Part shown: one piece after another, positions 10,201-18,374 of the stretch
How positions within the stretch are numbered: the stretch's first letter is position 1
How the letters are laid out: every line of letters begins with the position of its first letter
Assembly (NCBI RefSeq): GCF_044904675.1
Contig: NZ_JADIKJ010000005.1
Location: 124,001-188,000 of the forward strand
Length of the DNA stretch: 64,000 nucleotides
Direction of reading: 5' to 3'
Origin: Dyella_B jejuensis
Lineage (GTDB): Bacteria; Pseudomonadota; Gammaproteobacteria; Xanthomonadales; Rhodanobacteraceae
Notes under the pieces: generated by a model
What the model saw: only the letters and a program-made list of their open reading frames with translations
Databases searched by the model: none
Told to the model about the DNA's origin: nothing
Made by a program: the position numbers and the translations under genes

Positions 10201-10419
10201 ATCGGCGGTGATGGCGCCGCCATGCTGTGCGAACAGCACGGTTCCGCCATCTGCACTGGTCGCATAGTTGCCTGCAGACAAGTTCACAGACGTGCCGTCG
10301 GCAACCTGCGGATTGTCAGCCCGCACAGCCGCCGGCAACAGGTATGCGCTGGCAATCGCCAGGCTGAGCACACGGCCCCGGGTAAAAGAATATTCGTGTC
10401 GTCCAATCATCGGTCGCAT
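7264..10419 (-). CDS. Autotransporter (type Va) with beta-helical passenger
   Basis: Large secreted or surface protein of about 1050 aa. A basic N-terminus and hydrophobic stretch (RVLSLAIASAYLLPAAVRA) form the signal peptide. A long passenger of short Gly/Ser/Thr/Asn-rich repeats, predicted right-handed beta-helix, extends to about residue 600 (recurring patterns such as TTSGESGTGLY, TNGEGSEGIV, TLGHDAYALY). A pertactin-like junction follows. The last 270 residues form an autotransporter barrel ending GLRVDF, with a C-terminal Phe. I found no cysteine, as is common for autotransporters. Start candidates are TTG 10428, ATG 10419 and ATG 10410; the last has the best, still weak, GGA spacing. 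The passenger's function (adhesin or other) cannot be told from sequence. Confidence 0.88.
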   Translation of the reverse strand: MRPMIGRHEYSFTRGRVLSLAIASAYLLPAAVRADNPQVADGTSVNLSAGNYATSADGGTVLFAQHGGAITADGPVNLSSTGATAYGALAMGEGSSMALTGGVFSTQGSNSHALYAYAGGSLSAAGDPGYSNLVITTTGQGAYGVFGAGNATLKLDHASISTLGAIAMGASIGGSMLDFSHGSIITGGDSAFGIQASYNAKLHVADVTAITLGYRADAVNLDASAAMIEDSALTTSGESGTGLYMVNNAAADVANTIIHTNGEGSEGIVFDRGSKMLRLRQVDVVTQGGNANAITAINGGKIDAAGFSLQTSGEHAQGVENHGADITMRGGSIETLGHDAYALYAANDYPAGASISTDDVEIRTDGDGSHGAVSWNGATLSLAQSGITTKGEEAVGVIVNHGGTNHGGSASLLRSDVHTEGARSWAAYVRGAGAELDIDGSSLVSDQFGALFASGAARIRASSQAYVRGGNGLLLGIDSETKDLVQFDVRDSSVEGDIRWTDPAGMLQVVEGPAMADATLDQEAYWTGATDAVRDLTVANNSLWTMTGDSTVGEAHLDQGTIAFSSPSAGGYKTLKILGNFGGSGGVIAMNTWANEGGSLANQQTDRLLIEGDVTTTGTTYLHITPQGGGALTDNNRNGVVDASEGVSLVQVAGHSRAGAFALQGGYLAVGPWQYTLHAFGPGDAAVDQKALASDALHWDYRLGNEYVSDQGGPGPDDGGVTEAGGIDPDKRPALVPQLPSYLIAPTALLHYGAQLTDTLYQRLGEIRLLPIGDGVAGEVFARYVGSQQRYRSDKSFVDDGFDFDQRSNALQVGGSLVGWTGDHSSLRTGWALDKGSTHIRPRAADGDSTTDYTAYGFSGWLTWQQENGFYADAVIGNERYSGKVNVAARGYEATVRAHGWIASLETGYPFHLGRGWSIEPQAQLSYQSLRFQNILDNDGLLTQIAQVGQTTSRLGVRLAKTDNALLSPYMRIDMIDTVGGRAQVTTASKAWNVSHTFTGGRAGAQYRVGAGLSSQLARHVALYGEADYLGDLASHGFSGWTMNAGLRVDF

Positions 10420-10943
10420 CCATAGCAAAGGAACGCATCAACGTTGGCGCACGGGCAAAGCATGGACGGGTGGACGTGTCGGGAATCGATGGCGTATCGC
10501 GCATATCTCGACTCGCCTTCATTGTGAGACGTCCCTGTCTTGTTGCTCCGCGCACGCCACTGAGCCACTTCAAAAAAGTGGCTGGACGAATGTAGAAGGA
10601 GCAACAAGGGCCAGATATCAGACTTGGCCGAAATCCAAAGCTCATCCGGCCACGCCCGCCAAACGGATCGGCGCCGGAAAAACATCACGCCATGCACACG
10701 CCGCCCGCTGCCATACGGCGCTTTTTGCGCGCGCATCCCACTTGGCTACGGCTCGAACGTGACGCTTCCCTGCCCTGAGGAACGAGGTAAGGTTTCGGAG
10801 CTTGCGCGAACGAGGATTCGACGCGCGCGTCCACCGCTACTCACCTTCGCGGCCCGCTCAGGAGGGAGATCCACCATTACGGTAAAAAGCACGGCAATGA
10901 ATCGCAGGATGCGAATACCGCAAGTTCCGATTTATCGCGAAAG
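10420..10943. other. Intergenic region, no gene seen; small hairpin at 10563-10583
   Basis: About 520 bases between the autotransporter start and the 3' end of hemY. Short ORFs on both strands lack ribosome sites and coding character. The only clear structure is a perfect 8-bp inverted repeat AGCCACTT / AAGTGGCT with loop CAAAA at 10563-10583, with no T-run on either side. The autotransporter promoter must lie here, but I could not place it with confidence. Confidence 0.5.
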
Positions 10944-12203
10944 TCATGGCCGCAGGCGCGGCACGCCATGTTCGTCGCGCTCCTCGATCGCGACCGGCCG
11001 CGTATCGAGGCGGCCGCCGACGATCGGCGCGATGGGCAACGGTTCAGTGCTGTCGCCGCGCGCCAACGCCATGGCGTTGCGATAACAACGCTGCGCGAGC
11101 GCGGCATCGCCTGGGCCGGCGTACGCATCGCCCAGCGCTTCCCACGCATTCGCGCTGGGCGCCAAGGCTAGCGAGCGTTCCAGATAGGTGCGTGCCTTGC
11201 CCCACAAACTCATTCGCACGCAGATGCGGCCGAGCGCAAGCAGCAGGCCGGGATCGTTGGGATGCGCTTCGAGCCAGCCTTCGGCGCGGCGCAGACGCGC
11301 CTCCGGATCGCCACCGGTCAGGGCGCCATAGGTTTCCACCAGTGGCGAGGACCACTCGCGGCGCAGCGCCGATTCCACTTCGTCCATGGCCGGCAGCACC
11401 AGTCCGTAGCTGGCGGCCTTGCGCGCATAGGCATCGATCACGGCGGGCGCACGGCGCTGTGCCTTAGGCAGTTGCGGCCACAAGGTGTTGAGCACGGCGC
11501 CATCGCCGGCGGCCTGGATGCTGGCGACCAGTATCTGTGTTTCGAGTGCGGTGTAAGCACGCGCGCCCATCACGCCGCTTTTCTGTAACGGTTCGAGCGC
11601 GGCGCGGGCGCGGCGCGTATCGCCGCTGGCCAGCGCGGCGAGTGCGTATTCGCGCCAGCCGCCCGGACTCAGGTTGCCGCTATCGGCTTCAGGGGCGAGC
11701 AGCGCCAGCGCTTCGGCCGGCTTGCCATCGCGGCGCAACACGCGGGCACGCAATACCCGTGCGGCACGCGGCGCCACCTGTGCAGCCTCATCCAGTGCTT
11801 CCAGTGCGCGGCCATGTTCGCCACGCCGCGAAGCTGCCTCGGCAGCGGCCAGCAGGGCGGGACCGCGCAAGGTCTTCAGGCGCGATGCGCGATGCAGATC
11901 GCGCTCGGCATCGCCATGCCGGCCTTCCATCAACGCGACCAGCCCTTCGCCAAGGCGCTGCTGGCTCACACGGCGATGCCGGCGGGAAAACGCGCCGAAC
12001 GGCCAACGCAACGCGCGCCATAGCACGATGAGCAGCGCCCACGCCAGCAGCAACAGCACGACGGCGGCCAGCAGGCTGGTCTGTGCGGTGACGCCACGGA
12101 AGCGCACCAGCACGTAGCCGGGGTCCTCGGCCACCCAGTGCCAGCCGAACGCCGCAACCGCGGCAACGATCACCAGCGCGAGAATCCATCGCCACAATTT
12201 CAT
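10944..12203 (-). CDS. hemY: HemY-like protein, TPR membrane protein of the heme operon
   Basis: Inner-membrane tetratricopeptide protein encoded with the uroporphyrinogen steps of heme synthesis in gammaproteobacteria. Its biochemical role is not settled, and it is unrelated to the Bacillus oxidase also called HemY. It has 419 aa, with two N-terminal membrane helices (about 5-22 and 43-63) around the conserved segment AEDPGYVLVRFRG, followed by the HemY_N motif and TPR-like helices in the rest. Its ATG overlaps the stop of hemX by 4 nt (ATGA), so the two are translationally coupled. Third gene of a hemD-hemX-hemY operon. Confidence 0.92.
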   Translation of the reverse strand: MKLWRWILALVIVAAVAAFGWHWVAEDPGYVLVRFRGVTAQTSLLAAVVLLLLAWALLIVLWRALRWPFGAFSRRHRRVSQQRLGEGLVALMEGRHGDAERDLHRASRLKTLRGPALLAAAEAASRRGEHGRALEALDEAAQVAPRAARVLRARVLRRDGKPAEALALLAPEADSGNLSPGGWREYALAALASGDTRRARAALEPLQKSGVMGARAYTALETQILVASIQAAGDGAVLNTLWPQLPKAQRRAPAVIDAYARKAASYGLVLPAMDEVESALRREWSSPLVETYGALTGGDPEARLRRAEGWLEAHPNDPGLLLALGRICVRMSLWGKARTYLERSLALAPSANAWEALGDAYAGPGDAALAQRCYRNAMALARGDSTEPLPIAPIVGGRLDTRPVAIEERDEHGVPRLRP

Positions 12204-13321
12204 GGCTTGGTCCCGCTCGACGCTGCGGCAGGAGCGGCCGGCGCGGCGTCGGGCTTGAGTGCATGCACGGCGCGCAGGCTGCGCAATTCGGCCAATGCCG
12301 CACCCAGTTTCACCGGCGCGGTCGGCTTGAGCTGGTTGCCCAAGGCGACGATGCGCTCGCGCGCCTGTTGCACGGACGGCGATTGCGGGTCGAACTGCGC
12401 GGCAAGGCCCGCGTCCGCGCGCTTGAGTGCCGCGGCGCAGGCGTTATCGTCCCACGCGATCAATGCGGCCTGCGCCTGGGCCAGGTCGAGCGCGACCATT
12501 TCGCGTGCGATGCGGGCGTCGGCGATGTCCACTGGCGCGCCGTTGTCGCGCTGGATCTGGATCACGCTGTACAACGCGCGCCGGATGCGCGCCCAGGCGC
12601 CGGAGCTTTCCGTCGTGGCCGGTTCGTCCAGCGGCTTGAGCGGCAGGTCGGGCAGGTCGTTGCGCAGTTGCACCACGCTATCGAGCATCGGTTCGCGCTG
12701 CGTCGGCTGACTTTTCAGCAACGCTTCGTGCTCAGCGTCGATGCTCTGGCGCACGTCGTTGAAGGCGCTGTCGTTGACGCCCGCCAACGTTTGTCCAGCC
12801 AGCGCGAAAGCCTGCGCTGCGCCTTGCGCATCATGGAACAAGGTGTAGCGCTCGGCGCCCATGCGCAGCAGCGATTCGGTCTCGTCCAGGCGCATGGCGT
12901 CCTGCCCGGAGAGCGTCTTTTCGGACAGGCGGCCAACCGCGTCCTCCAGGTCGCGCATGCGTTGGTCTTGTGACAACAGTTCATCGCGCAGCGAGCGATT
13001 CACCTGCTCGGCATCGGTGAGGCGTTGCGCCAGCAGGCCGCCCTGGCTGGTGGTGGCGGAAAGCGTGCGATCCATGCCGGTAACGCGCTGCTCCAGCGTG
13101 GCGGTGCTGCGCAATGCGGCGGCATCGATGTGCATGAGCTTCCACTGCCGCCAGGCGATATAGCCCACGCCGACGATGGCGAGCAGCGCCAGCAGCAAGG
13201 CCAGCGCCAAGGCACCGCCTGCCGGGCGCGGTGGCGGTGCCGGACGGCCGGCGCGCGGGGTATCGGAAGATGCACCCATGATGGGCGCGCTGCGTTCGGG
13301 AGTGAGGTCGTCCTGGCTCAT
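12200..13321 (-). CDS. hemX: HemX-like membrane-anchored coiled-coil protein
   Basis: HemX family, often annotated uroporphyrinogen-III C-methyltransferase although the family lacks a methyltransferase fold. It has 373 aa. A Pro/Arg-rich cytoplasmic N-terminus precedes one membrane helix (about 37-57, ALALALLLALLAIVGVGYIA). A coiled coil follows (about 70-135, with QRMRDLEDAVGRL), then the conserved helical HemX domain containing LRMGAERYTLF and a C-terminal Ala/Pro tail. It lies between hemD (147-nt gap) and hemY (4-nt overlap). Confidence 0.92.
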   Translation of the reverse strand: MSQDDLTPERSAPIMGASSDTPRAGRPAPPPRPAGGALALALLLALLAIVGVGYIAWRQWKLMHIDAAALRSTATLEQRVTGMDRTLSATTSQGGLLAQRLTDAEQVNRSLRDELLSQDQRMRDLEDAVGRLSEKTLSGQDAMRLDETESLLRMGAERYTLFHDAQGAAQAFALAGQTLAGVNDSAFNDVRQSIDAEHEALLKSQPTQREPMLDSVVQLRNDLPDLPLKPLDEPATTESSGAWARIRRALYSVIQIQRDNGAPVDIADARIAREMVALDLAQAQAALIAWDDNACAAALKRADAGLAAQFDPQSPSVQQARERIVALGNQLKPTAPVKLGAALAELRSLRAVHALKPDAAPAAPAAASSGTKP

Positions 13322-13468
13322 GCGCGCATGCTAACAGCCTGGACGGCAGGCTTCGTGGCATGCGTGTGAATGGATGGCGCGCGGCTCGGGATTTCCCGCG
13401 CCTGCGCGCCGCCCTGCGCAAGGCGCTTGCCTTGCATGCAGCGAGGACGCCAATACCCGAGCTGCGGG

Positions 13469-14266
13469 CTAATCCGCAGGGTCGTTCGACAGGCTCTCGC
13501 AGGCCGCCGCCAGCAGATCATCGGGTCCCGCCGAGGCTGCCACTCGCCGTCGCGAAAATCCCATCTCGTCCGCCAGCGCCGCGATCCGCTCGCTGCTGGC
13601 GATGGCGTCGGCGCGGCACAGCCGTCGCCATGCCGTGGCTGGCAGCCGTTCCATCAGGTTTTTCATCGCCTGTGCGCTGGAAAGCAAGACGCAGGTTCGC
13701 TCCGGCAACGCCGATACGGTTTGCACGTGGCGCCGGTCAAGCCGTGGCGGACCACGGCGGTAGACATGTACCTCGCGCAAACTGGCGCCACGTTCTGCCA
13801 GTTGTTGCTGTAACAGGCCGCGTCCCTCTGGCGCGGTCACCAGCGCAACACGCCTGCCTTGCAACGGCTGCAACGACGACAGCGCCAGGATGCCTTCGCT
13901 GTCCTGCCGCAACGATGGAACCTGCGCCTGGATGCCATGCCGGCGCAATGCGCTGGCGGTACCCTGCCCCGTGGCGATCACCGTGGCCCGGGTGTGGCAG
14001 GCATGCAGCGCCAATGCGTAGCGCACGGCGGCCGGGCTGGTGAAGACCAGCACATCGTCATGCTGCGCCTTGCGCCATTGCTCGCGCGCCAGCACCGGAT
14101 CAAGCGCGGGCCGCAGGGATAACCCCGGCAACATCACGGGTATCGCGCCTAGCGCACGGATCCGGCGCGCGAGCGACGCGCCCGTCCCGGCCGGGCGCGT
14201 GATCACGATCGCGCAACCGGCCAGTGCATCGGATTGTGATGAATGCGCGCGCACGCCAGTGTCCAC
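13469..14266 (-). CDS. hemD: Uroporphyrinogen-III synthase HemD
   Basis: Cyclises hydroxymethylbilane to uroporphyrinogen III, the branch-point precursor of heme and siroheme. It has 265 aa, with the two-lobe HemD fold suggested by the N-terminal IVITRPAGTGASLARRI and the second-lobe motifs VFTSPAAVRYAL and VLLSSAQAMKNLM. The start is GTG (14266); no better ATG lies before the first conserved strand. It is divergent from the thioesterase gene at 14347 across 80 bp. hemC, its usual partner, is not adjacent in this window. Confidence 0.93.
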   Translation of the reverse strand: MDTGVRAHSSQSDALAGCAIVITRPAGTGASLARRIRALGAIPVMLPGLSLRPALDPVLAREQWRKAQHDDVLVFTSPAAVRYALALHACHTRATVIATGQGTASALRRHGIQAQVPSLRQDSEGILALSSLQPLQGRRVALVTAPEGRGLLQQQLAERGASLREVHVYRRGPPRLDRRHVQTVSALPERTCVLLSSAQAMKNLMERLPATAWRRLCRADAIASSERIAALADEMGFSRRRVAASAGPDDLLAAACESLSNDPAD

Positions 14267-14346
14267 CGGAACGGTCCAGCTTCATCGAATCGACAGTGTA
14301 GCCTCTAGACTGTGGTCCCCGTTTTCTGGCTCTTCTTCCCCACGCA

Positions 14347-14832
14347 ATGAACTCGATCGACACACCCGACGCCGCCGCGCAAACCCTGGTGGCATTCATT
14401 CACGATGGCATTCCCCTGGCGCGCGCCATGGCGCTCGAACTGGACAGTTACGACGGTGAGCGGCTGCTGCTGCGCTGCCCGCTGGCGCCGAACATCAACG
14501 ACAAAGGCTGCGCGTTCGGTGGCAGCCTCACCAGCCTGATGACCCTGGCCGGCTGGGGCCTGGTCGAACTGGCGCTACGTCAGCGCGGCGAGGATTGCGA
14601 TGTGTACGTCGGCGAATCCACCGTGCGCTACCTCAGTCCGGTGTGGAGCGATTTCCAGGCTGAGGCGCAAGCGGCCGAAGGCGCGAACTGGACGACCTTT
14701 TTCGCCACCCTGGCCGCCCGCGGCCGCGCCCGTATCGAGGTCAGCTGCCAAGTGCCCGGCGAAACAGGCAAGCCGGCCGCCACGCTTGCGGCACAGTTCG
14801 TGGCCAAGCGCCGCGCCGCTGCGGCAGAATAA
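14347..14832 (+). CDS. Hotdog-fold thioesterase domain protein (YiiD C-terminal type)
   Basis: Single-domain protein of 161 aa matching the thioesterase-like C-terminal domain of YiiD. It shows the hotdog pattern PLAPNINDKGCAFGGSL, in which the Asn/Asp and Gly-Gly lie at the start of the central helix, and STVRYLSPV on the following strand. The substrate is unknown. A strong ATG follows the divergent hemD promoter region, and a lipoprotein gene follows after 24 nt in the same direction. Confidence 0.85.
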   Translation: MNSIDTPDAAAQTLVAFIHDGIPLARAMALELDSYDGERLLLRCPLAPNINDKGCAFGGSLTSLMTLAGWGLVELALRQRGEDCDVYVGESTVRYLSPVWSDFQAEAQAAEGANWTTFFATLAARGRARIEVSCQVPGETGKPAATLAAQFVAKRRAAAAE

Positions 14833-14856
14833 GGATTCCTGAGGGGAGCACGTCCT

Positions 14857-15273
14857 ATGCGCCGTATTGCCGGTTCGATTCTGTTGTCGAGCGTGTTGCT
14901 GTTGTCCGGCTGCGCCACTGACAAGCGCAGCGACGCGCTCGACCGCACCATGCTCGCCTATGCCAACGCCATGCGCTGGGACGGTTTCGAGGCGGCTGAG
15001 CAATTCGTCGATCCCAAGGTGCGCGCGGCCCATCCGCTGACGGACCTGGACCGCCAGCGGTTCAAGCAGGTGCAGGTCAGCGACTACGACGACGGCAACG
15101 GCCCGGTACCGGCGGGCGAGAACCAGGTGCGCCAAGTGGTGCAGCTCAGCCTGACCAACGTCCACACCCAGTCCGTGCGCACCGTCGTCGACCATCAATT
15201 ATGGAAGTACGACCCGCAGACCAATCATTGGTGGCTGGAGAGCGGGATACCGGATATCGCACCGGCCGATTGA
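14857..15273 (+). CDS. Hypothetical lipoprotein (138 aa)
   Basis: Secreted lipoprotein of unknown role. The N-terminus MRRIAGSILLSSVLLLSGC is a type II signal peptide with lipobox LLSGC and lipidation site Cys19; the following Ala-Thr does not suggest inner-membrane retention. The mature part, about 120 residues, has a helix-then-beta layout (YANAMRWDGFEAAEQFVDP, then VRTVVDHQLWKYD) resembling small NTF2-like domains, which is an impression and not a firm assignment. GAGGGGAGC precedes the ATG. Confidence 0.85.
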   Translation: MRRIAGSILLSSVLLLSGCATDKRSDALDRTMLAYANAMRWDGFEAAEQFVDPKVRAAHPLTDLDRQRFKQVQVSDYDDGNGPVPAGENQVRQVVQLSLTNVHTQSVRTVVDHQLWKYDPQTNHWWLESGIPDIAPAD

Positions 15274-15325
15274 GCCGGTCCCTCCCGTATAATCGGCGTT
15301 TGCCTGCCGTCGACCTGGCCTATTC

Positions 15326-15769
15326 ATGAACGATTTCCTGCACAAGCTGCCCCAGTTCGCGGGCAACCATCTGGCGTTGTCCCTGCTGTTCGTGGCGTTG
15401 GTGGTCGCACTGATCGTCACCCAGTTGATGGTATGGCTGCGCAAGTACCAGGAACTGTCCCCGGCCGGCCTGACCCAGCTGATCAATCGCGACAATCCGC
15501 TGTTGGTCGACCTGTCCGCCATCGCCGATTTCGAGAAGATGCACGTGCCGGGTGCCAGGCACGTGGCGATGAGCCAGTTCGATCCGGAGAGCAAGGAACT
15601 GGCCAAGGCGCGCGAATTGCCGGTGGTGGTGATGGACAAGGATGGCCGCAATTCGGACAAGGCCGCCCAGCGCCTTATCAAGGCCGGCTTCACCCGCGTC
15701 TACACGCTCGGCGGTGGCGTACTGGCCTGGCAGCAGGCGCAACTGCCGGTGGCGAAGGGCAAAAACTGA
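15326..15769 (+). CDS. yibN: YibN-like membrane-anchored rhodanese-fold protein without catalytic cysteine
   Basis: 147 aa. One N-terminal membrane helix (about 15-35) is followed by a rhodanese domain (about 45-143) with the markers LLVDLSAIADFEKMHVPGA and YTLGGGVLAWQQAQLPV. In active sulfurtransferases the loop is CxxGxxS. Here it reads D104-K-D-G107-R-N-S110, and the whole protein has no cysteine, so persulfide chemistry is impossible. E. coli YibN also lacks a standard active-site loop, which supports the orthology. The role is unknown. The gene converges on the reductase gene, with only 9 nt between the stops. Confidence 0.85.
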   Translation: MNDFLHKLPQFAGNHLALSLLFVALVVALIVTQLMVWLRKYQELSPAGLTQLINRDNPLLVDLSAIADFEKMHVPGARHVAMSQFDPESKELAKARELPVVVMDKDGRNSDKAAQRLIKAGFTRVYTLGGGVLAWQQAQLPVAKGKN

Positions 15770-15778
15770 AGTTGGCCC

Positions 15779-16852
15779 TTACCCGGCCGTCATCTTGATG
15801 CCTGCCCGTCCGGCGAGGATCTGTGCCAATACATCCGGCGCGTAATCGAACGAATCGTAATAGAGCCGGTCTTCCGGCAGGCCGGCCTCGATGAAGAGCT
15901 TGCGCCCGGCATCGATCATCGCTGGCGGCCCGCTCATATAGACGTCGTGGCCACGGAGATCGGGATGGTCTTCCAGCACCGCCTCGTGTACCAGCCCCGC
16001 GCGCATGCCGGCGTGGCGCGCCTGTTCCGGATCGGACAGCACGGCGTGGAAACGCAGGTTGTGCGCCATTGCCGCCCATTGTTCGGCGAGCGCATGCAGA
16101 TAAAGATCCGCCGCATTGCGCGCGCCCCAATAAACATCGATCGCGCGGCGCGTACCCAGTACCAGGAAATGTTCGAGGATCGCCTTCACCGGCGCGAAAC
16201 CGGTGCCGCCCGCCATGAACACCATCGGACGCTCCGAATCCTCGCGCGGCACGAAGGTACCGAGCGGCGCTTCGATGCGCAGCGTGTCGCCTTCCTGCAA
16301 TACGTCACTGACCCATGAGGTGAAGCCGCCGCCCGCCACGTGGCGCACATGCAGTTCGATGGCGCCATCCGCCTGCGGGCCATTGGCGATGGAGAAGGGG
16401 CGCCGCCGGTCTTCATCCAGCAGTACGTCGAGGTATTGGCCCGGCAGCCAGTTCAAGCGCAGTTCGCCTGGCGCAGGTTGCAGTTGCAGGCCGATCACGT
16501 CCGGCGCGAGCTGCCATTTGCGACGCACCTGTACCGCCAGTTGACGACGGGTCACATCTTCTACCGAGGTGACCTCGCGTGCTTCCAGCAGCAGGTCGCT
16601 GGCCGGCACGGCCTGGCACAGCAGCACGGCATGATGCACGCGATCGTTGACGTCCAGCGCGGTGGGCGGGTTGCGCGGGTAGTCGCAGCGGCCCTCAAGC
16701 AAGGTAGCCTTGCAACTGCCGCATACCCCGGCGCGGCAGGAATACGGCAAGGCGATGCCGGCGCGCTGGGCGGCTTCCAGCACGGTTTCGCCCGGCAGCA
16801 CCGCGAAACGGCGGCCGGAATGCTTGAGGGTGACGGTATACACGGGATGCAT
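15779..16852 (-). CDS. 2Fe-2S flavin reductase, CDP-6-deoxy-delta-3,4-glucoseen reductase-like
   Basis: Electron-transfer flavoprotein of 357 aa with three domains. The N-terminal plant-type ferredoxin domain has Cys39, Cys44 and Cys47 (CRAGVCGSC) plus Cys79. A ferredoxin-NADP reductase FAD domain carries RPFS at 151-154. The NAD(P)H domain has GGTGFAP at 215-221 and YMSGPPAMI near the C-terminus. This layout is often annotated AscD/RfbI, but without a dideoxysugar cluster nearby it is more likely a general oxygenase or quinone reductase. The ATG at 16852 was chosen because it starts the ferredoxin beta-hairpin directly; the frame extends upstream only by overlapping the divergent thioesterase gene. 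Confidence 0.88.
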   Translation of the reverse strand: MHPVYTVTLKHSGRRFAVLPGETVLEAAQRAGIALPYSCRAGVCGSCKATLLEGRCDYPRNPPTALDVNDRVHHAVLLCQAVPASDLLLEAREVTSVEDVTRRQLAVQVRRKWQLAPDVIGLQLQPAPGELRLNWLPGQYLDVLLDEDRRRPFSIANGPQADGAIELHVRHVAGGGFTSWVSDVLQEGDTLRIEAPLGTFVPREDSERPMVFMAGGTGFAPVKAILEHFLVLGTRRAIDVYWGARNAADLYLHALAEQWAAMAHNLRFHAVLSDPEQARHAGMRAGLVHEAVLEDHPDLRGHDVYMSGPPAMIDAGRKLFIEAGLPEDRLYYDSFDYAPDVLAQILAGRAGIKMTAG

Positions 16853-16910
16853 TGTCGCCGCGGTGGCGGTAAGCGGACAATGCGGGCTCCCCGCACGAGT
16901 ATCAACACGC

Positions 16911-17351
16911 ATGCGCATCTGGAAGCAGAGCACCGACCTCGACCGCCTCAACAGCTGGAGCGCCAACACCCTGATGGAGGCCCTCGGCATCCGCATGACC
17001 GCGGTCGGCGACGATTGGCTGCAGGGCACGATGCCGGTGGATCGCCGCACCCATCAGCCGTATGGCCTGTTGCACGGCGGCGCGTCGGTGGCGTTGGCCG
17101 AAACCCTGGGCAGCAGCGCGGCCATGCTGACGCTCGATCCGGAAAAGGAACGCGCGGTAGGCCTGGACATCAATGCCAATCACGTCCGCGGCGTAACCAG
17201 CGGCAGCGTCACCGGCACCGCACGAGCGCTGCATATCGGCCGCTCGACCCAGGTCTGGGAGATCCGCATCGAAGACGAGGGCGGCAAGCTGGTGTGCATG
17301 TCGCGCCTGACCATGGCGGTCGTGCCGGCGGCAGCGGCAGGCGCGCGTTGA
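16911..17351 (+). CDS. Acyl-CoA thioesterase, YdiI/MenI-type hotdog
   Basis: 146 aa, single hotdog domain. Residues matching the E. coli YdiI active site are in register: Gln49, His55-Gly-Gly and catalytic Glu64 (LLHGGASVALAETLG). The family hydrolyses acyl-CoA thioesters such as 1,4-dihydroxy-2-naphthoyl-CoA. The true substrate here is uncertain, because this lineage usually relies on ubiquinone. The ATG at 16911 lies 58 bp from the divergent reductase start; the upstream in-frame extension covers the reductase gene and is not real. Confidence 0.88.
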   Translation: MRIWKQSTDLDRLNSWSANTLMEALGIRMTAVGDDWLQGTMPVDRRTHQPYGLLHGGASVALAETLGSSAAMLTLDPEKERAVGLDINANHVRGVTSGSVTGTARALHIGRSTQVWEIRIEDEGGKLVCMSRLTMAVVPAAAAGAR

Positions 17352-17402
17352 TGCGCATCGGCCTTCCGCTGCCCCTTCCTCCGCGGATCGCGAGCGGCCT
17401 GC

Positions 17403-18350
17403 GTGTCTGACGAAACGCCCTACGCCCGCCTCACTCCGGACCTGGTACTGGATGCGATCACCGCCTGCGGCTACTGGCCGGATGGCCGGCTGCTGGCCCT
17501 GAACAGCTACGAGAACCGGGTCTGGCAGGTCGGCCTGGAAGAGGCCGCGCCGGTCATCGCGAAGTTCTATCGTCCTGGCCGCTGGAGCGACGCGGCCATT
17601 TTGGAGGAGCACGCCTTCGCGCAGGAACTCGCCGACGCCGAGCTGCCGGTGGTGGCGCCGCTCAGCTTCGCCGGGCGCAGCTTGCTGCACCACGACGGTT
17701 ATCGCTACGCCTTGTCGCCCCGGCACGGCGGCCGCGCGCCCATGCTCGAATCGGCCGAGCAACTGGCATGGCTGGGCCGGCTGATCGCACGCATGCATGG
17801 CGTCGGCGCACGTGCGGCGTTCGTCCATCGTGGACGGATCGACCGCGAGACTTTGATCATGCAGCCCATGCACGCGGTACTCGCCTCGAACCTGCTGTCT
17901 GCCTCGCTGCATGACCGCTACCGCCAGGCCGTCGAACGTGTCAATCGCCAGGTCGCGGCGCGTTTCGAGGCCGTCGGCACCGTGCGCACGCTGCGCCTGC
18001 ATGGCGACTGCCATCCGGGCAACGTGCTGTGGACCGACGCCGGCCCGCATTTCGTCGACCTCGACGACGCGCGCATGGGACCGGCGGTGCAGGATCTATG
18101 GATGCTGGCCCACGATGAAGGCGCCATGCAGGCGCTGCTCGACGGGTATGTTTCGATGCGTGACTTCGATCACGCGGAACTTGCGCTGGTACCCGCCCTG
18201 CGCGCCATGCGGCAAGTGCATTATGCCGGCTGGATCGCGTCGCGCTGGCACGATCCGGCGTTTCCCGCCGCGTTCCCGTTCGCCGCCGAACCGCGCTGGT
18301 GGGAACAGCACATCGCCGACCTGCACGAGCAGGCGGATGAACTCGAATAA
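17403..18350 (+). CDS. srkA: Stress response Ser/Thr kinase SrkA (YihE/RdoA)
   Basis: Aminoglycoside-phosphotransferase-fold protein kinase that in E. coli protects cells under envelope and oxidative stress. It has 315 aa. Motifs: NSYENRVWQVG (nucleotide loop), VIAKFYRPGRWS (Lys-containing strand), catalytic loop HGDCHPGN with Asp202 and Asn207, and the metal-binding VDLDDARMGP (about 218-221). The start is GTG, 52 nt after the thioesterase stop. The small membrane-protein gene follows 24 nt downstream. Confidence 0.92.
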   Translation: MSDETPYARLTPDLVLDAITACGYWPDGRLLALNSYENRVWQVGLEEAAPVIAKFYRPGRWSDAAILEEHAFAQELADAELPVVAPLSFAGRSLLHHDGYRYALSPRHGGRAPMLESAEQLAWLGRLIARMHGVGARAAFVHRGRIDRETLIMQPMHAVLASNLLSASLHDRYRQAVERVNRQVAARFEAVGTVRTLRLHGDCHPGNVLWTDAGPHFVDLDDARMGPAVQDLWMLAHDEGAMQALLDGYVSMRDFDHAELALVPALRAMRQVHYAGWIASRWHDPAFPAAFPFAAEPRWWEQHIADLHEQADELE

Positions 18351-18374
18351 TTTCGCTTTTGGATGGAGTAGTGA

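Noticed and set aside
10268..10762. Short frames around the autotransporter start region on both strands
   Set aside because: No ribosome sites and compositional noise. The region is better read as a promoter-containing gap.
15779..16852. Dideoxysugar biosynthesis role for the AscD-like reductase
   Set aside because: No sugar nucleotide genes occur nearby, so the specific name is kept only as a family resemblance.
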